In this document: positions 6,769 to 14,769 of the stretch, one piece after another
Layout: every line of letters begins with the position of its first letter
Position numbering within the stretch: position 1 is the first letter of the stretch
Source: Limnohabitans sp.
GTDB lineage: Bacteria; Pseudomonadota; Gammaproteobacteria; Burkholderiales; Burkholderiaceae_C
Length of the DNA: 16,362 bases
Assembly (NCBI GenBank): GCA_021731425.1
Contig: JAKFXJ010000340.1
Span: 1 to 16,362 of the forward strand
Reading direction: 5' to 3'
Position numbers and translations under genes: made by a program
Notes under the pieces: model-generated
Told to the model about the DNA's origin: nothing
The model's database searches: none
What the model saw: only the letters and a program-made list of their open reading frames with translations

Positions 6769-7787
6769 AACCCGATACGCCTACACCCGCCTATGTGGAC
6801 ATCCGCCAGCTGCATGTCACCTTCACTGGCGGTAAAAAACCTGTTCAGGCCGTCTCGGGCGTGGACTTGCGCGTGCAGCGCGGCGAAGTGGTTGCCCTGA
6901 TTGGCGAGTCAGGCTCTGGCAAGAGCGTCACCTTGCGCACCGTGCTGCGTTTGCATGCCGAAAAGAAAACCCAAATCACGGGGCAAATTCGGGTGGGCGA
7001 TCAGGATGTGCTCACGCTCTCGCAGGACCAGCTCAGCCGCTTCCGTGGGCGTGTGGCGTCCATGATTTTTCAAGAGCCCTTGCTGGCGCTGGACCCGGTC
7101 TATAGCGTGGGCCAGCAAATCATCGAGACCATTCGCCGTCATGAAAATGTGAGCGAGGAAACGGCCAGGCAGCGGGCTTTGTCTTTGTTTGAACGGGTGC
7201 GCATTCCCAGCCCAGAGCGTCGCTTGCAGGCTTATCCGCATGAGATGTCCGGCGGCATGCGCCAACGCGCCATGATTGCCTTGGCCTTGGCTTGCCAACC
7301 CCAACTCTTGCTGGCCGATGAGCCCACCACCGCGCTGGACGCGACGGTGCAAATCCAGATCTTGTTGCTCTTGCGCGAGCTGCAAAAAGAGATGGGTTTG
7401 TCGGTGATTTTTGTCACGCACGACATTGGCGCAGCGGTCGAGGTGGCCGATCGGATTGCCGTGATGTATGCCGGCCGCATAGTGGAGGAGGGGCCTGCCC
7501 GCACCCTGATGCGTGAGCCCCGTCACCCCTACACCCGTGCGTTGCTGCAAAGCCGCGCTGACGGGGCATTGGCCAAAGGCCAGCGCCTGGAAACGATTGC
7601 CGGCTCACCGCCTGATTTGACGAACCTGCCAGAGGGCTGCGCCTTTGCCAGCCGTTGCAAGGTGGCGGTGCCTGAATGCTCGGCCACACGCCCTGAGGTC
7701 ACCTGGCTGGCCGATGGCCACAGTGTGCGTTGCTTGTTGGCCCAGCCTCAGTCGCAGTCTCAGCCCAATTCTCAGCAACCAGCCTGA
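6765..7787 (+). CDS. ABC transporter ATP-binding protein, DppD/OppD type
   Basis: The second ATPase of the importer, 340 residues. Walker A GESGSGKS is at 47-54, the signature MSGGMRQRA at 161-169, Walker B LLLADEP at 181-187, and the switch histidine at 219. The C-terminal domain has cysteines C292, C298, C305 and C323. The tail [14 protein letters not shown] is low-complexity and probably disordered. The ATG at 6765 overlaps the previous stop and has an excellent GGAGG at 6753-6757 (spacing 7). A longer frame back to 6630 would overlap the first ATPase gene by 139 bp and lacks support. A weak terminator-like element follows the gene. Confidence 0.93.
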   Translation: MKPDTPTPAYVDIRQLHVTFTGGKKPVQAVSGVDLRVQRGEVVALIGESGSGKSVTLRTVLRLHAEKKTQITGQIRVGDQDVLTLSQDQLSRFRGRVASMIFQEPLLALDPVYSVGQQIIETIRRHENVSEETARQRALSLFERVRIPSPERRLQAYPHEMSGGMRQRAMIALALACQPQLLLADEPTTALDATVQIQILLLLRELQKEMGLSVIFVTHDIGAAVEVADRIAVMYAGRIVEEGPARTLMREPRHPYTRALLQSRADGALAKGQRLETIAGSPPDLTNLPEGCAFASRCKVAVPECSATRPEVTWLADGHSVRCLLAQPQSQSQPNSQQPA

Positions 7788-7809
7788 TCAATGGGCCTGA
7801 TCATTTTTT
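7785..7809 (+). terminator. Weak stem-loop with T-tract before the amidase gene
   Basis: Two copies of the self-complementary TGATCA (7785-7790 and 7798-7803) can pair across a 7-nt loop and are followed at once by six T residues (7804-7809). The first copy includes the stop codon of the ATPase gene. The copies are also part of a 9-bp direct repeat GCCTGATCA. The stem is short and AT-rich, so it would be at most a leaky terminator. Confidence 0.35.
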
Positions 7810-7824
7810 CAAAGTGAGTTGAAC

Positions 7825-9027
7825 ATGAGCCAACACACCGATGCCCTGTGGGACAACGCCCACGCCTTCATGCCTTACCCCGCCAGCCCCGTGGCCCATG
7901 CGGCCACAGGTCCATTGTCGGGCCTGAGCTTTGCGGCCAAAGACATTTACAACGTCAAGGGTTACCCCACCAGTGGTGGTCAACCCATGCTCATGGCTCT
8001 GTGGGGCGTTCAAGACCGAACGGCCCCGGTGGTGCAAAGCTTGCTCGACGCCGGTGCCCGCTTTGTCGGCAAAACGGTCACCGACGAGTTGGCGTTTTCC
8101 ATGAATGGTCAAAACGCCCATTACGGTGCGCCGATCAACGGCGCGGTGGCCGAACGCATCAGCGGCGGGTCTTCTTCGGGCTCGGCGTCTGCCGTGTCCA
8201 ACCGTTTGTGCGATTTTGCTTTGGGCTCTGACACCGGCGGCTCGGTGCGAGCCCCCGCCAACCATTGCGGTTTGGTCGGCATGCGGCCCAGCCACGGGCG
8301 CATCAGTTTGCAAGACACCATGGCCTTGTCGCCCAGCCTGGACACCTGCGGCTGGTTTGCCCGCGATGTGCCCACCTTTGCCCGTGTAGCGAATGTCTTG
8401 TTGGGTGACGATGCGCAGCCCTTGCCTGAACAAATTCGCTTGCTGGCCCCAACCGACATGTGGGCGCTGGCCACGCCGGGAGCCCTCAAAGCCCTCAAGC
8501 CAGTGCGTCAAAAAATTGAGCAATGTTTGGGCAAGGCCAAACCGATTCGAGTCATGAACGAAGACATGGACACCATGTACTGGCATTTCCGCGCCATTCA
8601 GGGGCGCGAGGCTTGGGATGTGCATGGCGGTTTTCTTCGGCGTTTTCAGCCTGTGCTGGGGGCTGCGGTGGCACAGCGCTTTGACTGGTCGTCCAAAGTC
8701 ACCGACGAGCAGGTGGCCAAGGCGAGGGCTTTTCGCGAAGTTTGGCGCACGCACATGCAGCAGATTTTGGGCACCGACGGCGTGCTCTTGATGCCCACCA
8801 TGCCCGATGTGGCTCCTTGGATTCGTCAAACCGATGCCGAGCTGGAAACCTACCGCAACCGGGCCACCAGCTTGTTGTGTGTGTCGGGCATGGCCGGTTT
8901 GCCGCAAGTGAGCTTGCCTCTGGCCAGCCATCAGGGCGCACCCTTGGGCATCTCTTTGGTGGGGCCAGAAGGCTCCGATCGCAGTCTGGTCAAACTGGCG
9001 GAACACATCCACCGCGCCTGGTCCTGA
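7825..9027 (+). CDS. Amidase-signature family hydrolase
   Basis: A 400-residue cytoplasmic amidase of the amidase-signature family, which hydrolyses carboxamide bonds. The Ser-cisSer-Lys triad is complete: Lys39 in FAAKD, Ser116 at the start of the GGSSSGSA motif's serines, and the nucleophile Ser140 in GSDTGGSVRAP. The 101- and 24-residue distances and the sequence ANHCGLVGMRPSHGRIS resemble plant AMI1-type amidases and short bacterial homologues more than the longer GatA or allophanate hydrolases. The ATG at 7825 follows GTGAG (7814-7818). An in-frame TTG two codons earlier is less likely. It sits 37 bp after the transporter operon and is probably cotranscribed, so the imported compound or its product may be an amide. 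The substrate is unknown. Confidence 0.88.
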   Translation: MSQHTDALWDNAHAFMPYPASPVAHAATGPLSGLSFAAKDIYNVKGYPTSGGQPMLMALWGVQDRTAPVVQSLLDAGARFVGKTVTDELAFSMNGQNAHYGAPINGAVAERISGGSSSGSASAVSNRLCDFALGSDTGGSVRAPANHCGLVGMRPSHGRISLQDTMALSPSLDTCGWFARDVPTFARVANVLLGDDAQPLPEQIRLLAPTDMWALATPGALKALKPVRQKIEQCLGKAKPIRVMNEDMDTMYWHFRAIQGREAWDVHGGFLRRFQPVLGAAVAQRFDWSSKVTDEQVAKARAFREVWRTHMQQILGTDGVLLMPTMPDVAPWIRQTDAELETYRNRATSLLCVSGMAGLPQVSLPLASHQGAPLGISLVGPEGSDRSLVKLAEHIHRAWS

Positions 9028-9057
9028 AACCCGCAGTGTCATCCCATGCGAGCGGCT

Positions 9058-9585
9058 TCAAAGGGGACTCAGGCGCACGCTCAAAGGCAGTGAATGAATC
9101 TCGCAATCTTCGGTCGGGCCTTGGCGCTCCAGCACCAAAAAGGCCCCTTTGTCCAAGGCCATCAGGGGGTGATGCCAGGTGCCTTTGTGCAGCGTAAAGC
9201 CCTGCTGACCCGAGACCTCAAAGCACTTGAGCGTGCGAAGGTCGGGCTGGTCTTGCCCCAATGCCACCAGCAAACGACAGCGTGCACCCGTCAACGGCAC
9301 AAAAGTCTGGCTGCCGCGTTGGTGCCGCTCCAGCATGTGACAAGGGCCTTCGGGGTTTTGCGCCAGCGCATGAAACACCGCCAAGACCGCCTGTCCATCA
9401 TCGCCCGCCAAGTCCAGCCCGCCGGGCAAATTGAGTCGCCCGCTGGTGCCTTGGTTGATGCTGTGCTGAGCCGGCGCAAACAAATTCAACACCTCGCCAT
9501 AGGGCGAGAAAGCGTCTGCGCTCAGAGGCTGACAAGCCACAATGCCCGAAGGCTGATCGGTGTTCATGGAATGACGGGGTTGCAT
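9058..9585 (-). CDS. allA: Ureidoglycolate lyase (AllA family)
   Basis: A 175-residue cupin-fold protein of the ureidoglycolate lyase family, which splits ureidoglycolate into glyoxylate and urea in the last step of allantoin breakdown. Family motifs are LERHQRGSQ at 85-93 and HKGTWHHPLMAL at 133-144; the conserved histidines lie in these segments. The length is typical. The ATG at 9585 or the one at 9567 (residue 7) could be the start; neither has a good Shine-Dalgarno sequence. It runs opposite to its neighbours: convergent with the amidase gene (30 bp between stops) and head to head with the GntR gene (11 bp between starts). The family is clear; the physiological substrate could be a related ureido acid. 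Confidence 0.85.
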   Translation of the reverse strand: MQPRHSMNTDQPSGIVACQPLSADAFSPYGEVLNLFAPAQHSINQGTSGRLNLPGGLDLAGDDGQAVLAVFHALAQNPEGPCHMLERHQRGSQTFVPLTGARCRLLVALGQDQPDLRTLKCFEVSGQQGFTLHKGTWHHPLMALDKGAFLVLERQGPTEDCEIHSLPLSVRLSPL

Positions 9586-9596
9586 GGGGGTGCACC

Positions 9597-10319
9597 ATGA
9601 TAGATGAAGCTGGGCACGGTCACCATGACGCCGCAGGCGTGCAAATCACAGGCGCAGACCGCGTCTACGAAGCCATTTACCAGGCCGTTTTGGAACGCCG
9701 ACTGTCCCCGGGTGAGCGCCTGCGTGAGCAAGAGCTGGCCGAGCAGTTCAATGTGTCACGCACCTTGGTGCGCCAAGCGCTGCAACGTCTGGCCCAAGAG
9801 CAAGTCATCGAGTTGCTGCACAACCGGGGCGCACGCGTGCCCATACCCAGTCTGGAAGATGCCGGCAGTGTTTTTGATGCCCGCAGGGTGGTGGAGTGCG
9901 AAGTGGCCAGGCAACTGGCCGGACGGCTGAGCGACGAACAACTGCAGACCTTGCAGACTTTGGCCACCTCTGAAGCCGAGGCCGATCGCCAAGGCGAGCA
10001 CGCGCTGGCCATTCGTCTTTCGGGCGAGTTTCACCAAGCCATGGCCCGCATGCATGGCAACCCGGTCTTGACCCGTTGGCTCAACGGCTTGCTGCCCACC
10101 ACCTCCTTGCTCATGTCGCACTTCAAACGCCAAGGCGGGCAAGTGTGTGTGGCCCATCGCCATGTGGACCTGATTGCAGCCTTGCAAAAAAGTCCCGCAT
10201 CGGCAGGCGCTGAAATGCGCAAACACCTCAACGAACTCGAACAGTCCCTGACGGCTCCAATGACCCCGCGCCGACAATTGCGCGATGTCTTTCAAGCCTA
10301 CCGGGACAGCCCTGAATGA
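9597..10319 (+). CDS. GntR-family transcriptional regulator, FCD subfamily
   Basis: A 240-residue DNA-binding regulator. The winged helix-turn-helix covers about residues 20-85 (RLREQELAEQFNVSRTLVRQAL is the HTH), followed by an all-helical FCD ligand-binding domain at about 90-225. Candidate metal or ligand residues are Asp94, His146 in EFHQAM, His187/His189 and His210. The ATG at 9597 follows GGGGGTG; a GTG at 9639 is an alternative. It lies head to head with allA and its stop overlaps an ATG of the M20 hydrolase frame, so it likely senses a pathway intermediate and controls this locus. The TTGCATACAA cores in the 1655-2060 control region are candidate binding sites. I see no copy of that core next to its own start. 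Confidence 0.9.
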   Translation: MIDEAGHGHHDAAGVQITGADRVYEAIYQAVLERRLSPGERLREQELAEQFNVSRTLVRQALQRLAQEQVIELLHNRGARVPIPSLEDAGSVFDARRVVECEVARQLAGRLSDEQLQTLQTLATSEAEADRQGEHALAIRLSGEFHQAMARMHGNPVLTRWLNGLLPTTSLLMSHFKRQGGQVCVAHRHVDLIAALQKSPASAGAEMRKHLNELEQSLTAPMTPRRQLRDVFQAYRDSPE

Positions 10320-10339
10320 ACCCCCTTGGAGATCCCCCC

Positions 10340-11605
10340 ATGAAGCCGAGTCCCGACACCTTGCCCGCCCTTCGCATCGACGCCAACCGCTTGTGGCAAT
10401 CGCTCATGACGCTGGCCCAAATCGGTGGCACCGACAAAGGCGGTGTCTGTCGCCTGGCCTTGACCGAGCTGGACCGCCAAGGCCGCGACTTGGTCACGTC
10501 CTGGGCACGCGAAGCGGGCATGACGGTCACGGTCGATCAAATCGGCAACGTCTTCATGCGCCGGGCAGGGCGACAGCCCGACTTGCCGCCCATCATGACC
10601 GGCAGCCACATCGACACCCAGCCCACAGGGGGCAAGTTCGACGGCAACTACGGCGTGCTGGCCGGGCTGGAGGTGGTGCGATGCCTGAACGACCACGGCA
10701 TCGAAACCGAGGCCCCCATCGAGGTGGCTTTTTGGACCAATGAGGAAGGCTCGCGCTTTGTGCCGGTGATGATGGGCTCGGGCGTTTTTGCGGGCGCGTT
10801 TTCGCTGGAACACGCTTACAAAGCCCAAGACCAAGAGGGCAAAACCGTGCTCGAGGAGTTGCAGCGGATTGGCTATGTCGGCACCGAGGTGCCGGGGCAG
10901 CACCCCATTGGGGCGTACTTCGAGACCCACATCGAACAAGGCCCGGTGCTCGAAGACGCGGACGTGACCATCGGTGTGGTCAGCGGCTCCTTGGGCATCC
11001 GTTGGTTTGACTGCATTGTCACAGGCATGGAAGCCCACGCGGGCCCCACCCCCATGGCCCTGCGCCGTGATGCCCTGCAAGTAGCCACACACTTGATGCA
11101 AGCCGTCGTGAGCATCGCCCACCAGCACGTACCCCACGCCAGGGGCACGGTGGGCATGGTGCATCTGCACCCCAACAGCCGCAACGTCATTCCGGGGCGG
11201 GTCAAGTTCAGCATCGACCTGCGCAACAACACCGACGCCGGGGTGGAGGCCATGGCCGATGAAGTCAAAGCCTTGGCGCAAAGTTTGCAGGACAGCACAG
11301 GCCTGCGCATCGAGCTGAACTTGGTGTCAAGCTTTCCGGCGCAACCCTTCCATCCGGCGTGTGTGCAGGCGGTGTCTGCCGCTGCTGCGCAGCTGGGTTA
11401 CAGCCAAATGCCGGTGGTCTCAGGTGCTGGGCACGATGCCATCTACACCGCCCGTTTGGCCCCAAGCGGGATGATTTTTATTCCCTGTAAAGACGGCATC
11501 AGCCACAACGAAATCGAAGACGCCAAGCCCGAGCACATCGAAGCGGGCTGCAACGTGCTGCTGCACGCCATGCTGGGCCAAGCGAGGGTGGCGCCTGCGC
11601 GCTGA
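10340..11605 (+). CDS. M20-family N-carbamoyl-L-amino acid / allantoate amidohydrolase
   Basis: A 421-residue zinc-dependent cytoplasmic amidohydrolase related to HyuC, beta-ureidopropionase and allantoate amidohydrolase (AllC/HpxK). Such enzymes remove a carbamoyl group from ureido acids as CO2 and ammonia. Metal ligands are in place: His90 (GSHID), Asp101 (KFDGNYG), Glu135/Glu136 (NEEGSRF), His197 (ETHIEQGP) and His389 (ISHNEIE). The lid domain has His233 and the NVIPG...DLR segment, with Asn282 and Arg295 at the 13-residue spacing of the substrate-carboxylate site. The ATG at 10340 has GGAG at 10328-10331 (spacing 8). An earlier ATG at 10316 overlaps the gntR stop but lacks a ribosome site. 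With allA next door an allantoate-type reaction is plausible, but carbamoyl amino acids cannot be excluded. Confidence 0.9.
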   Translation: MKPSPDTLPALRIDANRLWQSLMTLAQIGGTDKGGVCRLALTELDRQGRDLVTSWAREAGMTVTVDQIGNVFMRRAGRQPDLPPIMTGSHIDTQPTGGKFDGNYGVLAGLEVVRCLNDHGIETEAPIEVAFWTNEEGSRFVPVMMGSGVFAGAFSLEHAYKAQDQEGKTVLEELQRIGYVGTEVPGQHPIGAYFETHIEQGPVLEDADVTIGVVSGSLGIRWFDCIVTGMEAHAGPTPMALRRDALQVATHLMQAVVSIAHQHVPHARGTVGMVHLHPNSRNVIPGRVKFSIDLRNNTDAGVEAMADEVKALAQSLQDSTGLRIELNLVSSFPAQPFHPACVQAVSAAAAQLGYSQMPVVSGAGHDAIYTARLAPSGMIFIPCKDGISHNEIEDAKPEHIEAGCNVLLHAMLGQARVAPAR

Positions 11606-11654
11606 AGCCTAGACTGTCAGCAGTGCGATGGGCTGGGATGACCTGGCACGCGAC

Positions 11655-12098
11655 TCAAGCCACAGGCAGTCGAATCGGCTGCCCTGCCTCGAGTAAATTC
11701 ATGACCTGCTGCATGACCTGCGGACCAGAGGCCGAGTAGGGATCGAAGTCAGGGTGTTGCAGTCTGACCATGGGGTCGTCCACCGACAGGTGCACCAGCG
11801 CCATGGACCATTGGCCGAAGCGGCGTTCGTGGATTTCTTCGTAGTGCAGGATCTCCATGTCCTGGTGGCGTTTGTCGGCGCTGATGCGGCGGTACAAGGC
11901 ATTCACGCGGCTGCGCTCGCCCTCAATCACCTGAAAGAAAAAGCCCTGACCTTGGCACAGCACCCCGGTGATGCCTTGTGCGGGGTTGTTGGCTTGTGCT
12001 TGCGCCAGGATGGTGGTGGTCATCGTGGTGGTTTGTGGGCCGACGGCGCGGCTCACGTACAGCAGGCGCACGTTGATGCTGTGGCTGGGAACCCTCAT
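11655..12098 (-). CDS. BLUF-domain blue-light sensor protein
   Basis: A 147-residue protein that is essentially one FAD-binding BLUF domain (about residues 8-100) with a short C-terminal tail. The photocycle residues are present: Tyr14 (LLYVSR), Asn38 (before GITGVL), Gln56 (FFFQVIEG) and Trp97 with Met99 (FGQWSMAL). The distances 24, 18 and 41 equal those in AppA (Tyr21, Asn45, Gln63, Trp104). No output domain is fused, so it must signal through a partner protein. It starts 10 bp after the crtB stop on the same strand and is probably the last gene of the photosynthesis transcript. The ATG at 12098 has no clear Shine-Dalgarno sequence, which suggests translational coupling to crtB. Partner and output are unknown. 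Confidence 0.92.
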   Translation of the reverse strand: MRVPSHSINVRLLYVSRAVGPQTTTMTTTILAQAQANNPAQGITGVLCQGQGFFFQVIEGERSRVNALYRRISADKRHQDMEILHYEEIHERRFGQWSMALVHLSVDDPMVRLQHPDFDPYSASGPQVMQQVMNLLEAGQPIRLPVA

Positions 12099-12108
12099 GG
12101 TCTAGTGC

Positions 12109-13203
12109 TCATGAGTTTTGACGCAAGGCGTTACGGTCCAGACGCTCGGTTTCGCGGCGTTCAAACAAGTTCAGCATCCAGGCCACGCGCTGGGGCATGG
12201 CCCGGTTTGGAAAGTACGCTTTATTGCCAGTTTGCTGCGCGGCGTCGCGGCAGCCTTGCACCAGGCCCACGATGGCCGCCAAGGGTGCTGGGCTGTGGTC
12301 GGCCACACGGATCCAGTGCACCTGGGTCCAGGCGCTGGCCAGCAGCATGAGCTTGCGTGTGGTGCTGACCACGGTGCGTTTGTTCACAGAGTCCAGGCCT
12401 TCGCGGCGCAGTTGGTGACCGATCTCGGCGTAGATCATGCTGGCGGCGCAAATGGCGGCGCGGCAGTCGGGCGGCAGGGCGGCTATGCCCGAATGCGCTT
12501 GCTTGTAAAGGCGGTCGGCCTCGTCCAGCAAACGCGCCACCACCTGCGCGATGGCGGGGGTGAAGGTGGGCTGGGCCATCCAGGCTTCGGGCTGAACACC
12601 GGCTTCGATCAGCCAGCGGCGCGGCAGGTACAGGCGGCCGATGCTGGCGTCGTGCCCGACGTCGCGGGCAATGTTGGTCAGCTGCATGGCCACGCCCAGC
12701 TCGCAGGCGCGGGCCAAGGTGTCCATGCTTTGTGGGCCCATGATCCAGCTCATCATCGCGCCCACACTGCCCGCCACGCGGGCGCCATAGGCGTGCAGGT
12801 CTTCGATGCTGTCGTAGCTGCGGCCCCCGGCGTCCCAGGCAAAGCCTTCGATGAGTGCGTCCAGCAAATGGCGCGGCAGTTTGTACTGCTGCACCACCAG
12901 GCTCAGCGCGTGGTCTTCGACATGGTCGTGCGGGGTGCTCGCATAGATGGCGTCCAGGCGCTCTTGCAGCACATCGAGCGGGGTATCGCCCGCAGCAGCT
13001 TCGTCCACCAGGTCGTCGGCCACGCGGCAAAACGCGTACAAAGCGATGGCCGCTGTGCGCACCCGCGGCGGCAGCAAGCGGCTGGCTGCAAAAAAGGTTT
13101 TGGAGCCGCCCTGCATCATGGCCACGCAGGCCTGCAGGTCTTGTGAATCGAAGTCGAGTTCTTGCAAACTCACGGCGTTGGGTGTGCGATCAGGCGTTGA
13201 CAT
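12109..13203 (-). CDS. crtB: Phytoene synthase
   Basis: A 364-residue enzyme that condenses two geranylgeranyl diphosphates into phytoene, the first committed carotenoid step. The two Mg-binding aspartate motifs are DDLVD at 63-67 and DVGHD at 181-185 (within NIARDVGHD). SKTFFAASRLLPPRVR at about 34-49 and GRLYLPRRWL at 189-198 are typical of the family. The start ATG at 13203 overlaps the end of crtI by 14 bp, so translation is probably coupled. The frame is open further upstream to 13362, but that part is antisense-like cysteine-rich sequence inside crtI and I reject it. Confidence 0.94.
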   Translation of the reverse strand: MSTPDRTPNAVSLQELDFDSQDLQACVAMMQGGSKTFFAASRLLPPRVRTAAIALYAFCRVADDLVDEAAAGDTPLDVLQERLDAIYASTPHDHVEDHALSLVVQQYKLPRHLLDALIEGFAWDAGGRSYDSIEDLHAYGARVAGSVGAMMSWIMGPQSMDTLARACELGVAMQLTNIARDVGHDASIGRLYLPRRWLIEAGVQPEAWMAQPTFTPAIAQVVARLLDEADRLYKQAHSGIAALPPDCRAAICAASMIYAEIGHQLRREGLDSVNKRTVVSTTRKLMLLASAWTQVHWIRVADHSPAPLAAIVGLVQGCRDAAQQTGNKAYFPNRAMPQRVAWMLNLFERRETERLDRNALRQNS

Positions 13204-14761
13204 GGGGGACCACCGTTTCCAAAGCTTTGGCCGACATGAGCACACCCGGCACGCCTGCGCCCGGGTGGGTGCTGGCACCCACCACAAACAGACCCGGCAC
13301 ATCCTCGCTGCGGTTATGCGGACGGAACCACGCGCTTTGCAGCAGCAGAGGTTCCAGGCCAAATCCAGCGCCTTTGTAGGACCACAAGTTGTCTTGAAAA
13401 TCTTGTGGTGTGCTGACCTTGCTGGTCACGATGCAGTCGCGCAGACCGGGCAAGACGCTGGCTTCCAGGCTTTCGGCAATGGCTGCGCGGTAGGTCTCGG
13501 CAAAGGCGGGCCAGTCGGTGCCGCTGTCCAAGTGCGGCACGGGCGAGAGCACATAAAAGGTGTCGCAACCTTCTGGGGCCAGCGAGGAGTCGGTGGCGGT
13601 AGGGCGGTGCAAATACAGGCTGAAGTCCTCGGCCAGCTTGTGCTTGTTGAAGATGTCTTGCAGCAAGCCTTTGTAGCGTGGGCCCAGCACCATCATGTGG
13701 TGCGGCACATCGGGGTATTGTTTGGAGGTGCCGAAGTACCAGACAAACAAACCCATGGAGTACTTGCCGTTGGCGATCTTGCGGTCGGTCCACACGCGGC
13801 GGTGTTCGGGGGCCACCAGGTTTTTGTAGGTCCAGGCGGTGTCGCCGTTGCTCACCACGATGTCGGCGGGCACGAACTCGCCGTTTTGCAGTTCGACACC
13901 ACAAGCGCGGCCGTTTTCGATGCGGATTTGTGTGACGGGTGCGTTGCAGCGCAGCGGCACGCCGCGTTCTTCCAGCAGGCTGACCAAGCCTTTCACAATC
14001 GCTCCGGTACCGCCCATGGCCGAGTGAACACCCCAGGTGCGCTCCAGCGAATTGATGAGCGCATAAGCACAGGTCACGGCAAAGGGGTTGCCACCGATCA
14101 ACAGCGGGTGAAAGCTCATCACGATGCGCAGCTTGTCGTTGCGCATGTGTTTGGCCACCAGGCTGTAGAGGCTGCGCCAAGCGCCCATGCGCAAGAAGTC
14201 GGGGATGGCGGCCATCAGGTCGCTGACCTTGTCAAAGGCCATGTCGCCCATGCCTTCAAAACCCAGGGTTTTGCAGCGCTCGGCTTCTTCCAAAAAGCGC
14301 TCGTAGCCGGGCAGGTCATCGGGTTCGAAGCGGGCCACTTCGGCGCGCATGTGCTCGGGGTCGCCGTTGTAGTCAAACCAGGTGCCGTCTGAAAAACGCA
14401 CGCGGTAAAACGGGTCCATGGCCACCAGCTTCACGTCGCCCGCAAAACTTTTGCCACACAGCGCCCAAAGCTCTTCGAGCAAAAAGGGCGCGGTGATGAT
14501 GGTCGGGCCCGCATCAAACGTGAAGCCATCTTGGTGGTGCACATAGGCGCGGCCACCGGGGGCATCGAGTTTTTCAAAGACCTTGACCTCGTAGCCCTTG
14601 ACGCTCAGGCGAATCGCGGCGGCCAGCCCGCCAAAACCGCTGCCAATGACCACCGCCACCGGGCGCTGGCGCAGTTGGGACGGGGCGCCCAGCTCTGGGC
14701 CTTGCGGCGAGACGGGGATGCCGAAACCTTCGGTGCGGTAAGCATGGGTGGTGGTGTTCAT
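13190..14761 (-). CDS. crtI: Phytoene desaturase
   Basis: A 523-residue FAD-dependent desaturase of the CrtI family, which turns phytoene into neurosporene or lycopene for spheroidene/spirilloxanthin-type carotenoids. The Rossmann motif VVIGSGFGGLAAAIRL spans 38-52, with the ribose-binding Glu63 and DAPGGRA at 66-72. The C-terminal flavin segment GLFVVGASTHPGAGVPGVLMSAK is intact. The ATG at 14761 is preceded by GAAGG (spacing 5) and lies 8 bp after the puhE stop. A longer frame to 14842 lies within puhE and is rejected. The number of desaturation steps (three or four) cannot be read from the sequence. Confidence 0.94.
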   Translation of the reverse strand: MNTTTHAYRTEGFGIPVSPQGPELGAPSQLRQRPVAVVIGSGFGGLAAAIRLSVKGYEVKVFEKLDAPGGRAYVHHQDGFTFDAGPTIITAPFLLEELWALCGKSFAGDVKLVAMDPFYRVRFSDGTWFDYNGDPEHMRAEVARFEPDDLPGYERFLEEAERCKTLGFEGMGDMAFDKVSDLMAAIPDFLRMGAWRSLYSLVAKHMRNDKLRIVMSFHPLLIGGNPFAVTCAYALINSLERTWGVHSAMGGTGAIVKGLVSLLEERGVPLRCNAPVTQIRIENGRACGVELQNGEFVPADIVVSNGDTAWTYKNLVAPEHRRVWTDRKIANGKYSMGLFVWYFGTSKQYPDVPHHMMVLGPRYKGLLQDIFNKHKLAEDFSLYLHRPTATDSSLAPEGCDTFYVLSPVPHLDSGTDWPAFAETYRAAIAESLEASVLPGLRDCIVTSKVSTPQDFQDNLWSYKGAGFGLEPLLLQSAWFRPHNRSEDVPGLFVVGASTHPGAGVPGVLMSAKALETVVPHVNA

Positions 14762-14769
14762 GGGGGCCT

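Noticed and set aside
7801..9042. 413-codon minus-strand frame opposite the amidase gene
   Set aside because: Its translation is His/Gly/Gln-rich without motifs, while the plus strand carries a complete amidase catalytic triad.
11606..11654. Search for a bidirectional terminator between the M20 hydrolase and BLUF genes
   Set aside because: No stem-loop with a T-tract on either strand was found in this gap.
12118..14392. Long plus-strand frames (12118-13146 and 12947-14392) opposite crtB and crtI
   Set aside because: Both are antisense shadows of well-conserved carotenoid genes; the translations are low-complexity and unrecognisable.
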